NCBI GenBank assembly: GCA_031772625.1 | Contig: CM062819.1 | Span: 822,841,503-822,905,502 of the forward strand | Length of the DNA stretch: 64,000 nucleotides | Source: Pinus tabuliformis | Taxonomy: Eukaryota; Streptophyta; Pinopsida; Pinales; Pinaceae | Direction of reading: 5' to 3' | Shown: in pieces, positions 1 through 10,934 of the stretch | Layout: every line of letters starts with the position of its first letter | How positions within the stretch are numbered: the stretch's first letter is position 1 | Notes under the pieces: generated by a model | Seen by the model: the letters and a program-made list of their open reading frames with translations, nothing else | The model's database searches: none | What the model was told of the DNA's origin: nothing | Made by a program: the position numbers and the translations under genes

Positions 1-865
1 TTAGATTAGGTTTCGATACCTCAGACTTCTACTAGGTAGAACATGTCAATTTTGTACAGGGGACTCGGAGGTTATAAACGCTTGCGAATACTTCAGGCAT
101 TGCAACCCTGTTTACGTTCTTCAATGGAGGTCTCGTTTCAACTTGGAGGGGCTTACCCCTTCTTTGATGTCCTCAAAAATATACTGACTGGTCCTCGTCC
201 ACAAATTTTGTCGCCAGAATAGGATTTTAGCTTTAATATGACCTTGGTCATCCACTTTTTGTTGCAGAAGGCCTTCGCAAGGGTTTCTCAAGGTTCAAAG
301 CCTTCGTTCTGCTTAGTTTCCAAGATAATGCCTAGTCTTTAGATGTCATTCACACTGCACAGAACTTCAGTGTACTTCACAATGGTTTAATGATCCGCCC
401 AAACTTAGAGAGATAAACTCAACTTGCTTCAAGATGTAAAAAGGGTTTTGTTGCTCCTGTAGGAAGAGAAAACCTGTGCTAGAACAAGTTAACAGATAGA
501 AAAATGAAAAGAAGATTACCAACTAGGGTGGAATCTTTCACCACCAAAATCTATGGGAAAAAGGGGGTCTTAAAACCCTCAAAGCCTCAATCTCAAAGAA
601 AACATAGATAAATGATCCAATCCAATAATGATCAAATGTAATCAACCCTCATATATTTATAGATTTCCTAGAGGGGGCTCTTTTTGCTAATTGATTAAGT
701 AAATTTTACTCCAAACCCCAATTTTGGTTTTCTTCGCCCGAGTGCCCCAAAACTTGCCCAATAGTGGGAATATTGGGGTTTTTTCCCCTTTATGGAGGAC
801 TATAGCCTACAGGGATTGATAGGTTATTTCGTCCCATAGGCAATTAATTCCCCAGGAACATTACA
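1..865 (-). repeat. 3' LTR (partial) of the gene-carrying retrotransposon
   Basis: Direct repeat of 11980-12838, with scattered substitutions and small indels along the whole length. Its boundary at 865 (minus-strand start TGTAATG) matches the boundary of the other copy at 12838. The remaining roughly 0.65 kb of this LTR lies left of the window. Confidence 0.8.
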
Positions 866-878
866 GTCTCCTTCCCGA
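866..878 (-). other. Polypurine tract next to the 3' LTR
   Basis: On the minus strand the bases just before the LTR read tcgggaaggagac, a purine-rich run in the place expected for plus-strand DNA priming. The assignment rests on position and composition only. Confidence 0.5.
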
Positions 879-1008
879 CATTGTTTGTTCTCAAGCAATG
901 AAAAATCTTGATGCCGCCTACTTGGTCCCCCTTCTTTGATGTATTGGAAGCATTTTATGACATCTTCCATATACTCGTATTTTGACTTGTGCAATTTGAC
1001 GACTTTTC

Positions 1009-2057
1009 TTAACTATTAATTCCCTTTTTAATGGAGAAAGAAGGTGATTTCCTTCTTGTTTTTGTTGCCTTTGCAACGTCAATTTCATCTTCATCTATGG
1101 AAAGAACATGAATCAAAGGTAGCAGAAAAGAATCAATAAAACTCTTTTGTACCACCTCCAAAAATCGTTGGGTAACAGGAGATGTTGCATTGTAATCACC
1201 AATCAGCTTATAGTCAATAACCTCTTCCTTCTCATACAATATTAGTTTTTCTTCACCCCCATCCATGCTAAATGTAAGATCAGACATATTCCTTATGTCA
1301 TTCTTAGGCATCAACTTCATATTCGTATGGTAAGTCGGAACAACAACCTCGAGGTCATGATAAGTAATATCGACTCCAAGAATGTGTTTGTAAAATGATC
1401 ATGTAAAGTGAACATTTGCAAACAAAACCTTTGCAACCATTCTCCCAATAAACTCGAAGCATGAGAGATGCTCTATTTGATTTGGGTTCGACTGAAATGT
1501 TACCCCATAAGCACCCTTATCAAAATTCACCCTCAACAACGATTGGTACCATTCCCTTGTAAGCCACCAACATCAATGCCTTTCTCTTCTTGGAAGTGGA
1601 TGTTCAAGGGTCTTTTTTGATCTCTCGCTAAACGCATTTGAAATGGGTTGTATGAATCTTCCAAGTTATGTGCTCGACAAATAGATATACGGACAAATAT
1701 ATGAATAGATGTACCATGATGTTGTCGCATTCTTGATCAAGAATATGCAAGTTTGTTGCCAAATTCAATCAAGCGTGTATCCTTTAAGAGAGAGAGAGAG
1801 AGAGATTTCTCAAGTAAGCCAGGGTTCAGACGGACAAAAGCATTCAAAAGCCTCTTGTGCCATGATGCAAACTTCATTAGTGTGATACCCTTCTCATCTA
1901 CCTTTCTTCGTGGAGTTGTCAAGGACCTCAACAGAAAAGAAGACTCAAATGAACTGGCAGTTTCTTTTACCTCACTAGCAGTAGCATTAGTCATTTCTAA
2001 CTGTGTCAGTGTCATTTGACCTCGTTGTAACCTTTCAAATATTACAAAAATTGTGTA
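1009..2057 (-). pseudogene. HECT-domain part of a captured UPL1/UPL2-type E3 ubiquitin ligase
   Basis: Read on the minus strand from 2057 down to 1009, three frames follow the order of the C-terminal half of plant UPL1/UPL2 proteins. A segment with KRLLNAFVRLNPGLLEKSLS comes first, then the start of the HECT domain (NLEDSYNPFQMR, FQEEKGIDVGG), then an N-lobe stretch at about 1330-1530 (FDKGAYG, CFEFIGRMVAKVLF, SFYKHILGVDITYHDLE), then LTFSMDGGEEKLILYEK and SPVTQRFLEVVQ. An in-frame stop interrupts the N-lobe just before SFYKHILG, frames shift repeatedly, and parts of the C-lobe, including the catalytic-cysteine region, are missing or unrecognisable. HECT ligases transfer ubiquitin through a cysteine thioester, and this copy cannot do so. 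It lies in sense orientation inside an LTR retrotransposon and looks intronless across several motifs, which suggests a captured cDNA. Family assignment is by motif recognition. Confidence 0.75.
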
Positions 2058-3423
2058 ATGATCCTTAATAGGAATACCAAGTGATAACAAGCAAATAATA
2101 CATGCAACAAAATTACAAAAACGAAATATTCAGCAAACACCAATAAAAAAGCTGAAAATGGAGAACTTCTAAGCCATTTTATTATATTTCTGCAAGTCAA
2201 ATACAATAGATGATGGAATGGTGCACCTAGGCTTGTCTGAAAGGACATGAAGGACCAAACCCAGGGAGGAAAATGGCTAAGCTGAAGGTTGCCTAACTGT
2301 TGCACCAATCTGCATTGCATTGCCCAGAAACCATTGCTCTACTGAAGTTCGAATGGTTGGAAGGTGCAATGAAACTACCCAGAAATTTATATGCTTTTAA
2401 CCCCAGACTCCTTGGCCAAAACCCACAAAAACCCATAAATGGTTTGGCCCGATTTGGACTTCCAAAAATCGACCCCCAAAGGCACTATTTAATCCCCAGC
2501 AATTCTACATTGTCTGCAGCAAAGATACGGCTTAAAACCCCACCTCTGGTGCTCAAAAAATTATGAAACTTTATACTTGTGATCCTTGTCCAAAACCCAA
2601 AAAAACCCAGAAATTATTTTCGTTGGTTTAGACTTCTGATTTTCAACCCCCTTTGAGCCTCACCTCAGCTCTAGCTGCCAATTTCAACTTGCTGAAACTT
2701 CCTGTAAATCCACCTAAAAACTTCTCCAAAATGTTGAGTTCACCCATGCTATCCAATCCCTAACTCCTCGGATGATCTCTTGGTCCAACTCAGCTGCTCC
2801 CAAGTACCACGAAAATCCGCTATGTGGCCTCTGCGTTGTTCCCCAGCCCAACCGTTCGAATTGCTGGAATGCTGGGTGTAAAACCCAGCAAGTACGTTCA
2901 TCTAATGATGCTACCCCAACTCCCGAACAAGCAATCAGATCTCTGCTTGCCTCAATCTCCCTTTATGTGTTTCCTGGCTACCCAGAAATATGCACTCCTT
3001 GCTCTGCACTGGTTGGTGGTGCTATGTCACTGCCCCGGAACTCCTGAAATCCTTGTAGAACTGCCTCTCTAGGGCAGGCACGGATGGTCCCCCGAAGTAG
3101 AGGTTGAATCTCCCGCTTGAGAGATTCGTGGCTAAACAGCGGGTTGACTCAGTTAAACAGCAAAGTGCACAATCAAGTGATTTTGTTTGCAAGATGTATG
3201 GATGAATCCCAAAAACGAGAGTTGCTACCTCCTTATAACTCCTTGGGCCTCCCTTGCCTCATGTGGGCCCCTCCATCCACCTATTCGACTTTCCCTCCAA
3301 GCTATTTGAATGGGCCAATTCGAATTCCCATGTGGGTGGCCCCCACATTCCACTAGCAACCAAATTAAGTCGAATTGCCTCCTAAGTCCCTAAGTCGAAA
3401 ATGATGGATTCTCTTCCTTAGCC
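2058..3423. other. 1.37 kb insertion inside the captured ligase sequence
   Basis: The ligase sequence breaks off near 3440 after LPYIEAI and resumes near 2050 with a segment that would follow it directly in the family (FERLQRGQ). The intervening DNA has no recognisable coding capacity. The bases aaaattgtgta occur at both edges (2047-2057 and 3424-3434), like an 11 bp target-site duplication. I found no convincing terminal inverted repeat, LTR or poly-A tail. It could be a non-autonomous transposon or, less likely given the direct repeat, a retained intron. Confidence 0.45.
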
Positions 3424-3434
3424 AAAATTGTGTA

Positions 3435-4980
3435 GCAGCACCCTATCACAAATGTGTTTGAGAAGGGACATGACAAATTGCTTCAATATATGGCAAGCCC
3501 TTTTGTGTGTCTAGCGACAGAGGAGGTAAAACCCCAACTGAACTAGAGGATGCAGACACTGTAGCTAAAGAAGATGGCATATTCTCTATCTTATCGATGC
3601 CGAGATTCAGATCTTGACATAGATGTTCAGCAGCTGAATTTCGCTTCCTGATTATAGTAACACTTTCACCGTTATCTCTATCAGGCCATTCCTCATCATC
3701 CTTTTTCTTGTTAAGTGAGGAAGCAAGAGAGCTCAAGGCCTGCAATATCCTAAGAGGTTCAGCACCCGAGAACAGAGTTGGAGAAAACATGGTTTCAGCC
3801 TCACCAAGACACTGAGTTCTCCCTCTGCAACCTTGCATAATCTTTCGTCACACGTTAGCAAAGATGATAATAATCTAAGCTCTGCTTCAGGAATACTGAG
3901 CAGCACTGTTCCACGAACAATTTTCTTCTCGGCAGCAGAAGTTGAACCTTGGGAGGTCATCTCCAAAGCAGGAGTATCAAACTGTGGATCAGTTGTGACA
4001 TCCTGAGAAGAAGGTTTTGGACCTGAATCTGTAGGCTGAAACTGAGACTGGTCATTGACTTCAACATTGTTCATTATAACTGTAAGGAGACCCATCCTCT
4101 GTTCAATATGGCCAATGCTTCTTGGATAGAGGGTTTGATTAGAAGGTTTTGAAAGTAAAACTATAGGAAGATTGCCTGTCATTTCTTTATTTACAGTTTC
4201 AGGTGGACCCTCTTCAACCATTAAAACTTTACCCATCCATAAGCTGATCTTGTTGAGGTTTAGAAGTTCCTGGCTGTTCTAGATATTGAAGATTCATAGG
4301 TCTATCTTTCATCTCCCGTGAACGACTGCAATTTTGTTCATCTTGTATTGGATTGTTTGAACCATGCATACTAGTTTCCATAAAGTATGATTGTTTTCTA
4401 GTACCAGCAGGAGTGACACTAGGACTTGTGCTTGGGAATTTCAAAATTGGAGTCTTTTGTGTAGAGCTTGATTGATAGTGCATGGAAACATTCTGATCAA
4501 TATCAATGCTCTGCAAGATATCCTCATTATCTCCTAGTTCCATGAATGTTGGCTCTATCTCAGTTGGGCTTTGCCTACCCAATACATTCTGATAGCTAGA
4601 GGCCCCCTTGCTTGTGACAGGAGGTAGAAGCAGCATTTGCTCTCACTTCTTGTGATGTGCACCTCCTTTCTCCATGCGACAGAGAACTAGAAGTGCTTGG
4701 ACCATTCATGCAACTCATGTATCTTTCTTGTATCGAATTGTTCACATGAGTGACAGAACTTTCACCTGGCAGGGTTTGTAAAACATGAATATCTTGGGAG
4801 GTTTGACCTTGGTCAATACATCTACTCTTTGCAAAATCATTTCTATCTTGTGGAAAATCTGATAAAATGTCTTCCTTGGATATTTTTAAGGCAAGAGGGA
4901 AACTCTTCCAAAGGTTGGCATTCTGTTTCATTATAGCCTATATCCTGCTTTGCTCTGAGCTCCGCTGAATCTGCCATGGT
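3435..4980 (-). pseudogene. Central region of a captured UPL1/UPL2-type E3 ubiquitin ligase
   Basis: Successive minus-strand frames (about 4980-4600, 4636-4229, 4236-3733, 3838-3446) carry, in order, motifs of the large linker between the N-terminal armadillo part and the HECT domain of plant UPL1/UPL2. These are SPTEIEPTFMEL, LLSKPSNQTLYPRSIGHIEQ, LSIPEAELRLLSSLL, EPLRILQALSSLASSLN and GLPYIEA. The frames overlap slightly and are joined by at least three frameshifts, so no intact protein can be made. The piece lies upstream (on the minus strand) of the HECT fragment in the correct N-to-C order, separated from it by the 1.37 kb insertion. Seen: motif order and frame breaks. Inferred: one captured transcript. 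Confidence 0.7.
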
Positions 4981-5148
4981 ATCCTGGACAGATGCTTGAA
5001 ATTTCAGATTTCCTTATACTTTGATTTTCAGGTCTGGGCTCATGATCAGTGTTGCTTGGTTTGCTTTTCTTTCCACTATTCCAGAAATCGTCTCAACTTT
5101 TTTTTCTTATATGTTGGGGTATTTTGTTATATTCTTCTAGTCTTTTTT

Positions 5149-5280
5149 TCATTCTTGCAACCTGTTGATATTTGCTGATGGCTTCTCTTCCATCTTCTTC
5201 AAAGTTTCTGCTTGCTGCTTTTCCAACTTTTTCCAAGATTCTGCATACCTGAGCCAAAAATTAGCTTCTGGTGGTTCCAT
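5149..5280 (-). pseudogene. Short gag-like N-terminal ORF after the primer site
   Basis: The first ATG after the primer-binding site (5278-5280, minus strand) opens a 43-codon frame ending at TGA 5149-5151. It is rich in Lys, Glu and Gln and looks helical (YAESWKKLEKQQAETLKKM), like the start of a plant retrotransposon gag protein. It stops at once, and further downstream the ligase-like sequence begins. It is probably the residual gag start of the parent element. The function call is an inference from position and composition. Confidence 0.4.
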
Positions 5281-5312
5281 TTTTAAATACCATCAAGGTT
5301 GGCACGATCTTT

Positions 5313-5324
5313 GCTCTGATACCA
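5313..5324 (-). other. Primer-binding site (initiator-Met tRNA)
   Basis: On the minus strand this reads TGGTATCAGAGC, complementary to the 3' end of plant initiator-Met tRNA. It follows the 5' LTR end (CA at 5326-5327) after one base. This fixes the element's strand and its LTR/interior boundary. Confidence 0.85.
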
Positions 5325-5325
5325 C

Positions 5326-5608
5326 TGTATCGATCGATCGAGGGCAATTTTTCCATAGGGTTTCCTGTAACAAATAAATTTCTTCCTCTAGTCTACATAA
5401 TTGTTGGATTTTTTTTTGTGTAAGCAGTATTATTCATTAGTAATTTTCTGCAGAGCACATACGATTCTGTAATTTCAATCCTTCATTGACAATATGGTAA
5501 AACGGTAAATCTCAGTGGAGCAATGTATCATTCAACGGTTTCAATTCTTTCATCAATACTTCAAACCCAACAGCATAGTGCTAATTGCCCAACAAACCCA
5601 GGCAACAT
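5326..5608 (-). repeat. 5' LTR, proximal part (before the hAT insertion)
   Basis: This is the stretch between the primer site and the hAT element. Together with 11591-12838 it makes one LTR of about 1.53 kb. Bases 5601-5608 (ggcaacat) are one copy of the hAT target-site duplication. Confidence 0.65.
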
Positions 5609-5620
5609 CTATGTTTTAAA

Positions 5621-6195
5621 ACTCTGACTCTGGTTCGGAAACGGCCGAGGGTCTGCTCCAACTCCAACTCCGACTTGGTATCAACTCAGCCGGTTTGATT
5701 TCAATGACTCAGTGGTTGTAAAAGATACATTAAATATTTATTTTTTTATTTAAAGAACAAAAAAAAAAAAAAAAAAAAAACCATAATTTTAAAGATTTTC
5801 ATTCATGTTTCCAAACACAAAGCTTTAGAATATAGAGAAAAGACAACATATGATCAAAGTAAGCTCATGAATATATCCATTATATCAAAATGACACCCAG
5901 TGCACTGTCCAATACATGCATGAATGACGATATAGAGATCAAAACAAAAACACATAACCAAGGAGGCTAAAAATGGCCTCCACAACAAAAGTAAATTGTG
6001 AAACATCACTACTCAGTAGTACTATTGGCTACTACTAGAGGAGCCAACATCATCTATCTCAAACTCTAAATCAGAGTCTGATAGGGAAACCCATGGCTCC
6101 TCCTCATCATCATCTCCAACTGCAACTGTAGAAGTGGTAGCACTAGCAGGTTGTGCAGCAGCTACACGCTGAAATAGACGAGATATGCGCTTCAG
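5621..6195. other. hAT 3' non-coding region with poly-A tract
   Basis: Subterminal GC-rich repeats are followed by AT-rich DNA with a run of about 20 A at 5760-5780. No gene was recognised on either strand. Confidence 0.5.
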
Positions 6196-7592
6196 TCATG
6201 GTTGAGCAAAGAAAGTGCCTACAACTAGAGGACTTGGGGCTAGGCCTAAGGCTGGTACAAGTGGATCTGCATTCAACTGAACATTTTGTTCAAGTGTGGC
6301 CTCCGTCTGTAAATCCAAATCAAGATCCTCATCAGAATCAAACTCTGTTGGATGACTCTCCACTACCCAATCTAACATTGGATCAATATCTTCCAACGCA
6401 ATTGGATCTGAATCAGGTCTTTTGTTCAGCAATTGGTTGCATCTGAGCCGGAGGTTGTATTGAACATAGACTAGATCATTTAACCGCTTTTTATCCAAAT
6501 GGTTTCTCTTCTTCGTGTGAATCCTCTCAAAGACAGACCAATTGCACTCACACCTAGTAGCACTGCAAGTTTAACTCAAAATACGAATTGCAAACTTCTA
6601 CAATTGAGGACAATGGCTACCAAAAGCCTCCCACCATTGTGTTGCAAAAAACATAGTAGTGTAATGAGTTAGCTCAACAAATTATATCCAACTTTCAAAT
6701 TATAAACAATTTAACAAAATAAGAATTTGAAAATTGAAATTTTTGTTTACCTAGCTCATCTGCTTCCCTTGCAATCTTTGCTAGGTTCTTGCCAAAGGTA
6801 CCTGTGGCTTTGCTGAAACAAGTGACATCTCAGTGTATCTCCAGCTGATCACTCTCTAATGGGACCATGTGATCAATGCAGTCAATCAATCCATCTCTAA
6901 CCTCCCCACCCAAGTCTCTTGCCTCCAGAGCTTTATAATGATACTGTGGGTTCAAAAAATACCCAGCTGCATGTATAGGGCGATGGAGTTGATTGTTCCA
7001 TCTTTCATCAATGATTACCCAAATGGGCCCATAGTTAGCCATTCTATCCTTGTATGCCCTCTTTATTTGCTCCTTTGCTTGATCCATAGCCTCATAAATG
7101 AAGCCCATAGCCAATCTTTCCCCATCCACCAACCACAACACCTTAACTAGTGGCTCAACAACCTTCACAATCTCTGCTGCCTTTTTCCAAAATATTTCTT
7201 CATTAACTTTCTTTTTCAAATCTCTACCATCCTGTTTGTTAGACCACTGGCTTTGATTCCAATCATCACTGGAAAACATCTTTTGCAAGTTTCTATGTTG
7301 GGAAAGCATAGATTGCAATGTCAAAAAATGAGTTGCAAATCTAGTGATGGCAGGGCTAATAATATCTCTTCCCCCTGTGTGTCTCCTCATCAAGTTCAAA
7401 ATCCATGAATGATTGTAGATAAATTTTGATATGATTTTGGCATGATCTACAGTGTTCTTGACCCAATCTAATTTGCCAATATCCTCAAGCATGAGATCTA
7501 TGCAATGTGCAGCACATGGGGTCCAAAAGATGGTTTTGTGTTGTCCCTCTAACAGTTTACCAGTAAGAACATAGTTAGAAGCATTTTCTATG
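6196..7592 (-). pseudogene. hAT transposase, C-terminal part
   Basis: A 220-codon frame (7492-6830) has the middle of a plant hAT transposase: LDLM-like start and LEDIGKLDWVKNTVDHAK, then ITRFATHFLTLQSML, VEPLVKVLWLVDGE, WVIIDERWNNQLHRPIHAAG and YFLNPQYHY. Further along, near 6560-6480, decayed sequence encodes the hallmark of the C-terminal dimerisation domain (NWSVFERIHTKKRN followed by RLNDLVYVQYNLRLR). The 6498-6196 frame then ends in an acidic tail (DSDEDLDLD). Stops and shifts between 6830 and 6500 make it non-functional. hAT transposases cut and paste DNA by a DDE-type RNase H-like fold, with the dimerisation domain packed against it. The N-terminal half lies beyond the insertion at 9749-10934. 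Confidence 0.8.
7371..7592. repeat. 222 bp direct duplication of transposase DNA, left copy
   Basis: Nearly the same 222 bp occur at 9749-9970. Both run from the ccccc(g/t)gtgtgtctcctc segment to ttttctatga. They flank the 2.16 kb insertion, so the insertion event duplicated or re-used this part of the transposase gene. Confidence 0.8.
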
Positions 7593-8429
7593 ATGATTTT
7601 GTTAATTTTAGGTATGTTCTATGCTAGAGCAATTTATTTCAGTTTTCACAGTTAGCTCAATATCTTTTCCAGATTTGAAATCACATCAGCATTAAAGTAA
7701 ACTGCAGATAGAACATAAATATAAATCGCAGAAGACAAGCCAAGACAAGAGGACACAAATGTGGCGCTAGCCAGGGACAAACCCCAATGTGGGGAAACCC
7801 TTGATCAATTCTTCTTATATGTTCTTCAATAGTTCAACAGAGAGAGAGAGAGATAATACATTTACATCAGAAGTCAACACTTTGACTTACCTAGATAAGA
7901 GCATAGATCATCTCTAAGAAGATAATACATGAGATCAGTTGAAGACATGCTGCTTCAACTAATTCTCCAAGGTGACTCCTTTACCTATTGTTGTGCTGCA
8001 TTTCGTCATCATGTTGCACCTCACCTCGCTGCACCATGATGCACCCATCATCACTATGCTGCATCTCATCACGCTTCATTAATCATGACTGTACCCATCA
8101 CTGTACTGCATTATGTGCCATTCCTACACCATGTTGCCATCCTGACCTATGTGTTAGCTACACCTTGCTTGCTTGTTGTCCCTTGCATGCTTATTGCCCC
8201 TTGCATGCTTGTTATCTCATGCTAGTTGTCCTTTACATGCTAGCTGTAACATTGCATGCTTGGTGTATTTGCTGCTAAGTACCATACAACTATCCCAATG
8301 TTAGTTAGATGTCCCTTGCATGTTGTTCTCCTTCGGAGACAGATGCTCCGGTTGTTTCAACAGTTCCCGACAGTTCTGGCAGTGCCGGCTCTTACCAGCA
8401 ATTCCGGCTGTTACAGGATGTTTCGGTTG

Positions 8430-8640
8430 TTCTTGGTAGTTCCAGCTTTTCCGACAGTTCCGGCTTTTCCGACAGTTCCGGCTTTTCCGATAGTTCCAGC
8501 TTTTTCGGCAGTTCTGGCTTTTCCGGTAGTTCCGTCTTTTCCGGCAGTTCCGTCTTTTCCGGCTTTTCCAACTTTTCTAGCTTTTCTGGCAGTTCCGACA
8601 ATTCCAGCTTTTCCGATTTTGCCGGCTTTTTGAGCAACGT
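8430..8640. repeat. 18 bp minisatellite
   Basis: Units of the type ttccgacagttccggctt repeat in tandem with point changes. Because the period is a multiple of three, all three frames on a strand stay open and give Ser/Phe/Gly-rich (plus strand) or Lys/Glu/Pro- and Gly/Lys-rich (minus strand) low-complexity translations. These are not evidence of a gene. Confidence 0.85.
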
Positions 8641-9189
8641 AGAACTTATTCTCCCATGACTGCATTTAGATCTAGAGCATAATATCTAGGGCAATGTATA
8701 CCCTAGGGCACTCCCTCTAGCTCTCATCTTCATCAAACCCAAAACAGGATGAAGTGAGATCACAAGAGTGAGTGTGTGTGTGTGACAAATGACTTCAAGT
8801 CCTCTTCTATTTATACTAAAACGTAGAGGTCGAATAGACATGAGTGTTGGGCTTCTGAGCCTACATAAGTTGCTGGCCAACTTGACAATTCGTCCATAAT
8901 CAAAATAAATTCATATCTTCATAAATACTTATTGGAATCGGATGATCTTTAGATCAATCCTACACCTCTTGATGAGAGGGATCCAAGAAAAATATCAGCT
9001 GCCATAAATAAGATGACGCACATGGAGTTTGGCCCTGTTGCCAATTTTAACACTCCCTCTCAACTAGGGAGAACTCCATCCGCTAATCCATATGTCTGAC
9101 TATACTATCTTTGCCATCAGTCCCCTGCACTGCTCTGATCTGCTCTGCTCTTCTCTGCTCTGCTTTGTTGAACCATGAGGAAGAATAAT

Positions 9190-9420
9190 TGATCGAGAAT
9201 GTCTCATACCATTCTCTACTCACCCTAAATCAGTTTCATCTGAAGAGAAGTGTGTCACATCACTCTTACTGACCCGAAATCAGTTTTATTGATCCCTGAT
9301 CAATATCACATGAGAGTGTCTCAAACCACTCGTACTGATCCCAGATCAATATCACAAGAGAGTGTCTCAAACCACTCATACTGATCCTAGATCAGTTTCA
9401 TTGATCCCAGATCAATGGAG
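9190..9420. repeat. Degenerate tandem repeat of about 45-50 bp
   Basis: The motifs gagagtgtctcaaaccactc and actgatcccagatcaat recur four to five times with substitutions. The plain inverted element gatc...gatc occurs in each unit. No coding meaning was recognised. Confidence 0.65.
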
Positions 9421-9574
9421 GTCATCCTAGCATAGGGAGTACGGTAGATACAACGATGTGTCCATCGATAGAACTATTGTGGTCCCTATCCTCATTTCCG
9501 TGCTCATTGATCAGATGAGAGGTACTTCCCATGAGTCCCAGACTACATGGGTAGGATGCCTCGACAAGAGAACA

Positions 9575-9745
9575 AATCATCCTGTCCACAGGAGAACGAA
9601 TCATCCTGTCCACAGGGGAACGAATCATCCTATTAGTGGATGCCACGAAGAACAAATCATCCTGGCCCACAGGAGAACGAATCATCCTGTTCCACAATCG
9701 CCACGAAGAACAAATCATCCTGGCCCGCAGGAGAACAAATCATCC
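9575..9745. repeat. 24 bp minisatellite abutting the duplicated transposase segment
   Basis: Units such as gaacgaatcatcctgtccac plus a linker recur about six times, with two longer units carrying gccacgaa. It ends directly at the right copy of the 222 bp duplication, so it marks the right boundary of the insertion. Confidence 0.75.
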
Positions 9746-9748
9746 TCG

Positions 9749-9970
9749 CCCCCGTGTGTCTCCTCATCAAGCTCAAAATCCATGAATGATTGTAGATAAA
9801 TTTTGATATGCTTTTGGCATGATCTACAGTGTTCTTGACCCAATCTAATTTGCCAATATCCTCAAGCATGAGGTCTATGCAACGTGCAGCACATGTGGTC
9901 CAAAAGATGGTTTTGTGTTGTTCATCTAACAATTTACTAGTAAGAACATAGTTAGAGGCATTTTCTATGA
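9749..9970. repeat. 222 bp direct duplication of transposase DNA, right copy
   Basis: Partner of 7371-7592. This copy is continuous with the N-terminal half of the transposase to its right. Confidence 0.8.
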
Positions 9971-10934
9971 CAACTTGAACAACATTAGCCACCCCCACCT
10001 CCTCAACAACCTCATCCAATAGTTGAAACAACAATTGTCCATCTTTCACCCTATCAAATGCATTAACTGATTTTAGAAACATGGTTCCCTGTGGGCATAA
10101 GATAAGAAAGTTTATGATGGTACAGTTCCTTTGATCAGTGCATCTATATGACATTATAATACATCTTGTTTTTTCCCATGAGTTTTTGAAATATTTCAAA
10201 TACTCATTAATGGAGGAAATTTCTTTCTGCAAACGAGGCCCCCTTAACTCATGCATAGTAGGCCCTTTGAAGCCCTTTCCAGCAGCAAATATGGCATCAA
10301 ACATAGGCTCATAATATGGTGAACGGGAAGCATTGAAGAGGATATCAACATCATACCACCATCTAGATACGTAATCACAAGCAGTCTCCCTCAATTCTTT
10401 CTTCCAATGGTCATCTAAAGTGGGTTGCAAAGTTCTACTATCTTGAGGACCATGTGCATCTGATGGAGAGGAGAGTGTAACAGTGAAATAACTTTTGATA
10501 TTCATATCACCCTTCTTTTTCATTTTACCCTTACCCTTTTTTCTCTTGCATGGACTCCAAAGAGGGAGGAACATAGCGAAAGGGGTTGGATGCATCAATA
10601 CAAGGGATAGAAGAAGAGGTCTCAAAATCAAAATGGGGGTTGGTAGCCATCATTTGTTGTATACTCCTCTTCCTCCCAATTTCAGCCTGTATTTCTTTTT
10701 GCCTAGCTTTTTCTTCCTGAAACTTCTCAAAGCTATTTAACAACTCCTTCTTAATCTTCCCAATTTGTGGTGATTCACATGGAGTAATTTGGCCTCTAAT
10801 ACCTGCCAAGTGTTGTTTCAGCTATGAATGTCCCCAGGACCCTCCTTAATTTTTCTATGGCAAAATTTGCAATGCATTTGATTATCAACCATTTCAGCAT
10901 ATGCCCAAGCAGCGTCTTTCACTCTAAGAGCCAT
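9757..10934 (-). pseudogene. hAT transposase, N-terminal part (BED finger and DUF659)
   Basis: Read leftwards from an ATG at 10932-10934, the start MALRVKDAAWAYAEMVDN leads into a BED-type zinc finger (CKFCHRKIKEGPG, then after a frameshift near 10820 LKQHLAGIRG), giving the C-x2-C and H-x-H pattern. A charged linker follows (EKFQEEKARQKEIQAEIGRK), a basic stretch (KRKKGKGKMKKKG) that may serve as a nuclear signal, and then a DUF659-like region (YVSRWWYDVDILFNASRSPY, VVQVVIENASNYV, FWTTCAARCIDLMLEDIGKL). The protein would bind the element ends. Two or more frameshifts and the downstream insertion inactivate it. The C-terminal half is at 6196-7592. Confidence 0.8.

Larger units (their letters stand above)
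7593..9748. mobile_element. Secondary insertion in the hAT transposase, rich in minisatellites
   Basis: This block interrupts the transposase and has no recognised protein. It contains degenerate repeats with gcatgcttgtt motifs (about 8160-8260), an 18 bp minisatellite (8430-8640), tctgctctgc repeats (about 9120-9170), repeats with gatcccagatcaat motifs (9190-9420) and a 24 bp minisatellite (9575-9745). Its ends show no clear TIR or LTR. It is bounded by the 222 bp duplication rather than by a short target duplication. It could be a degraded LTR-element leader or DNA inserted during break repair. Confidence 0.5.

Noticed and set aside
8256-8665. Overlapping open frames on both strands (Ser/Phe-rich and Lys/Glu-rich)
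   Set aside because: They are products of an 18 bp minisatellite whose period keeps every frame open. There is no start context or domain.
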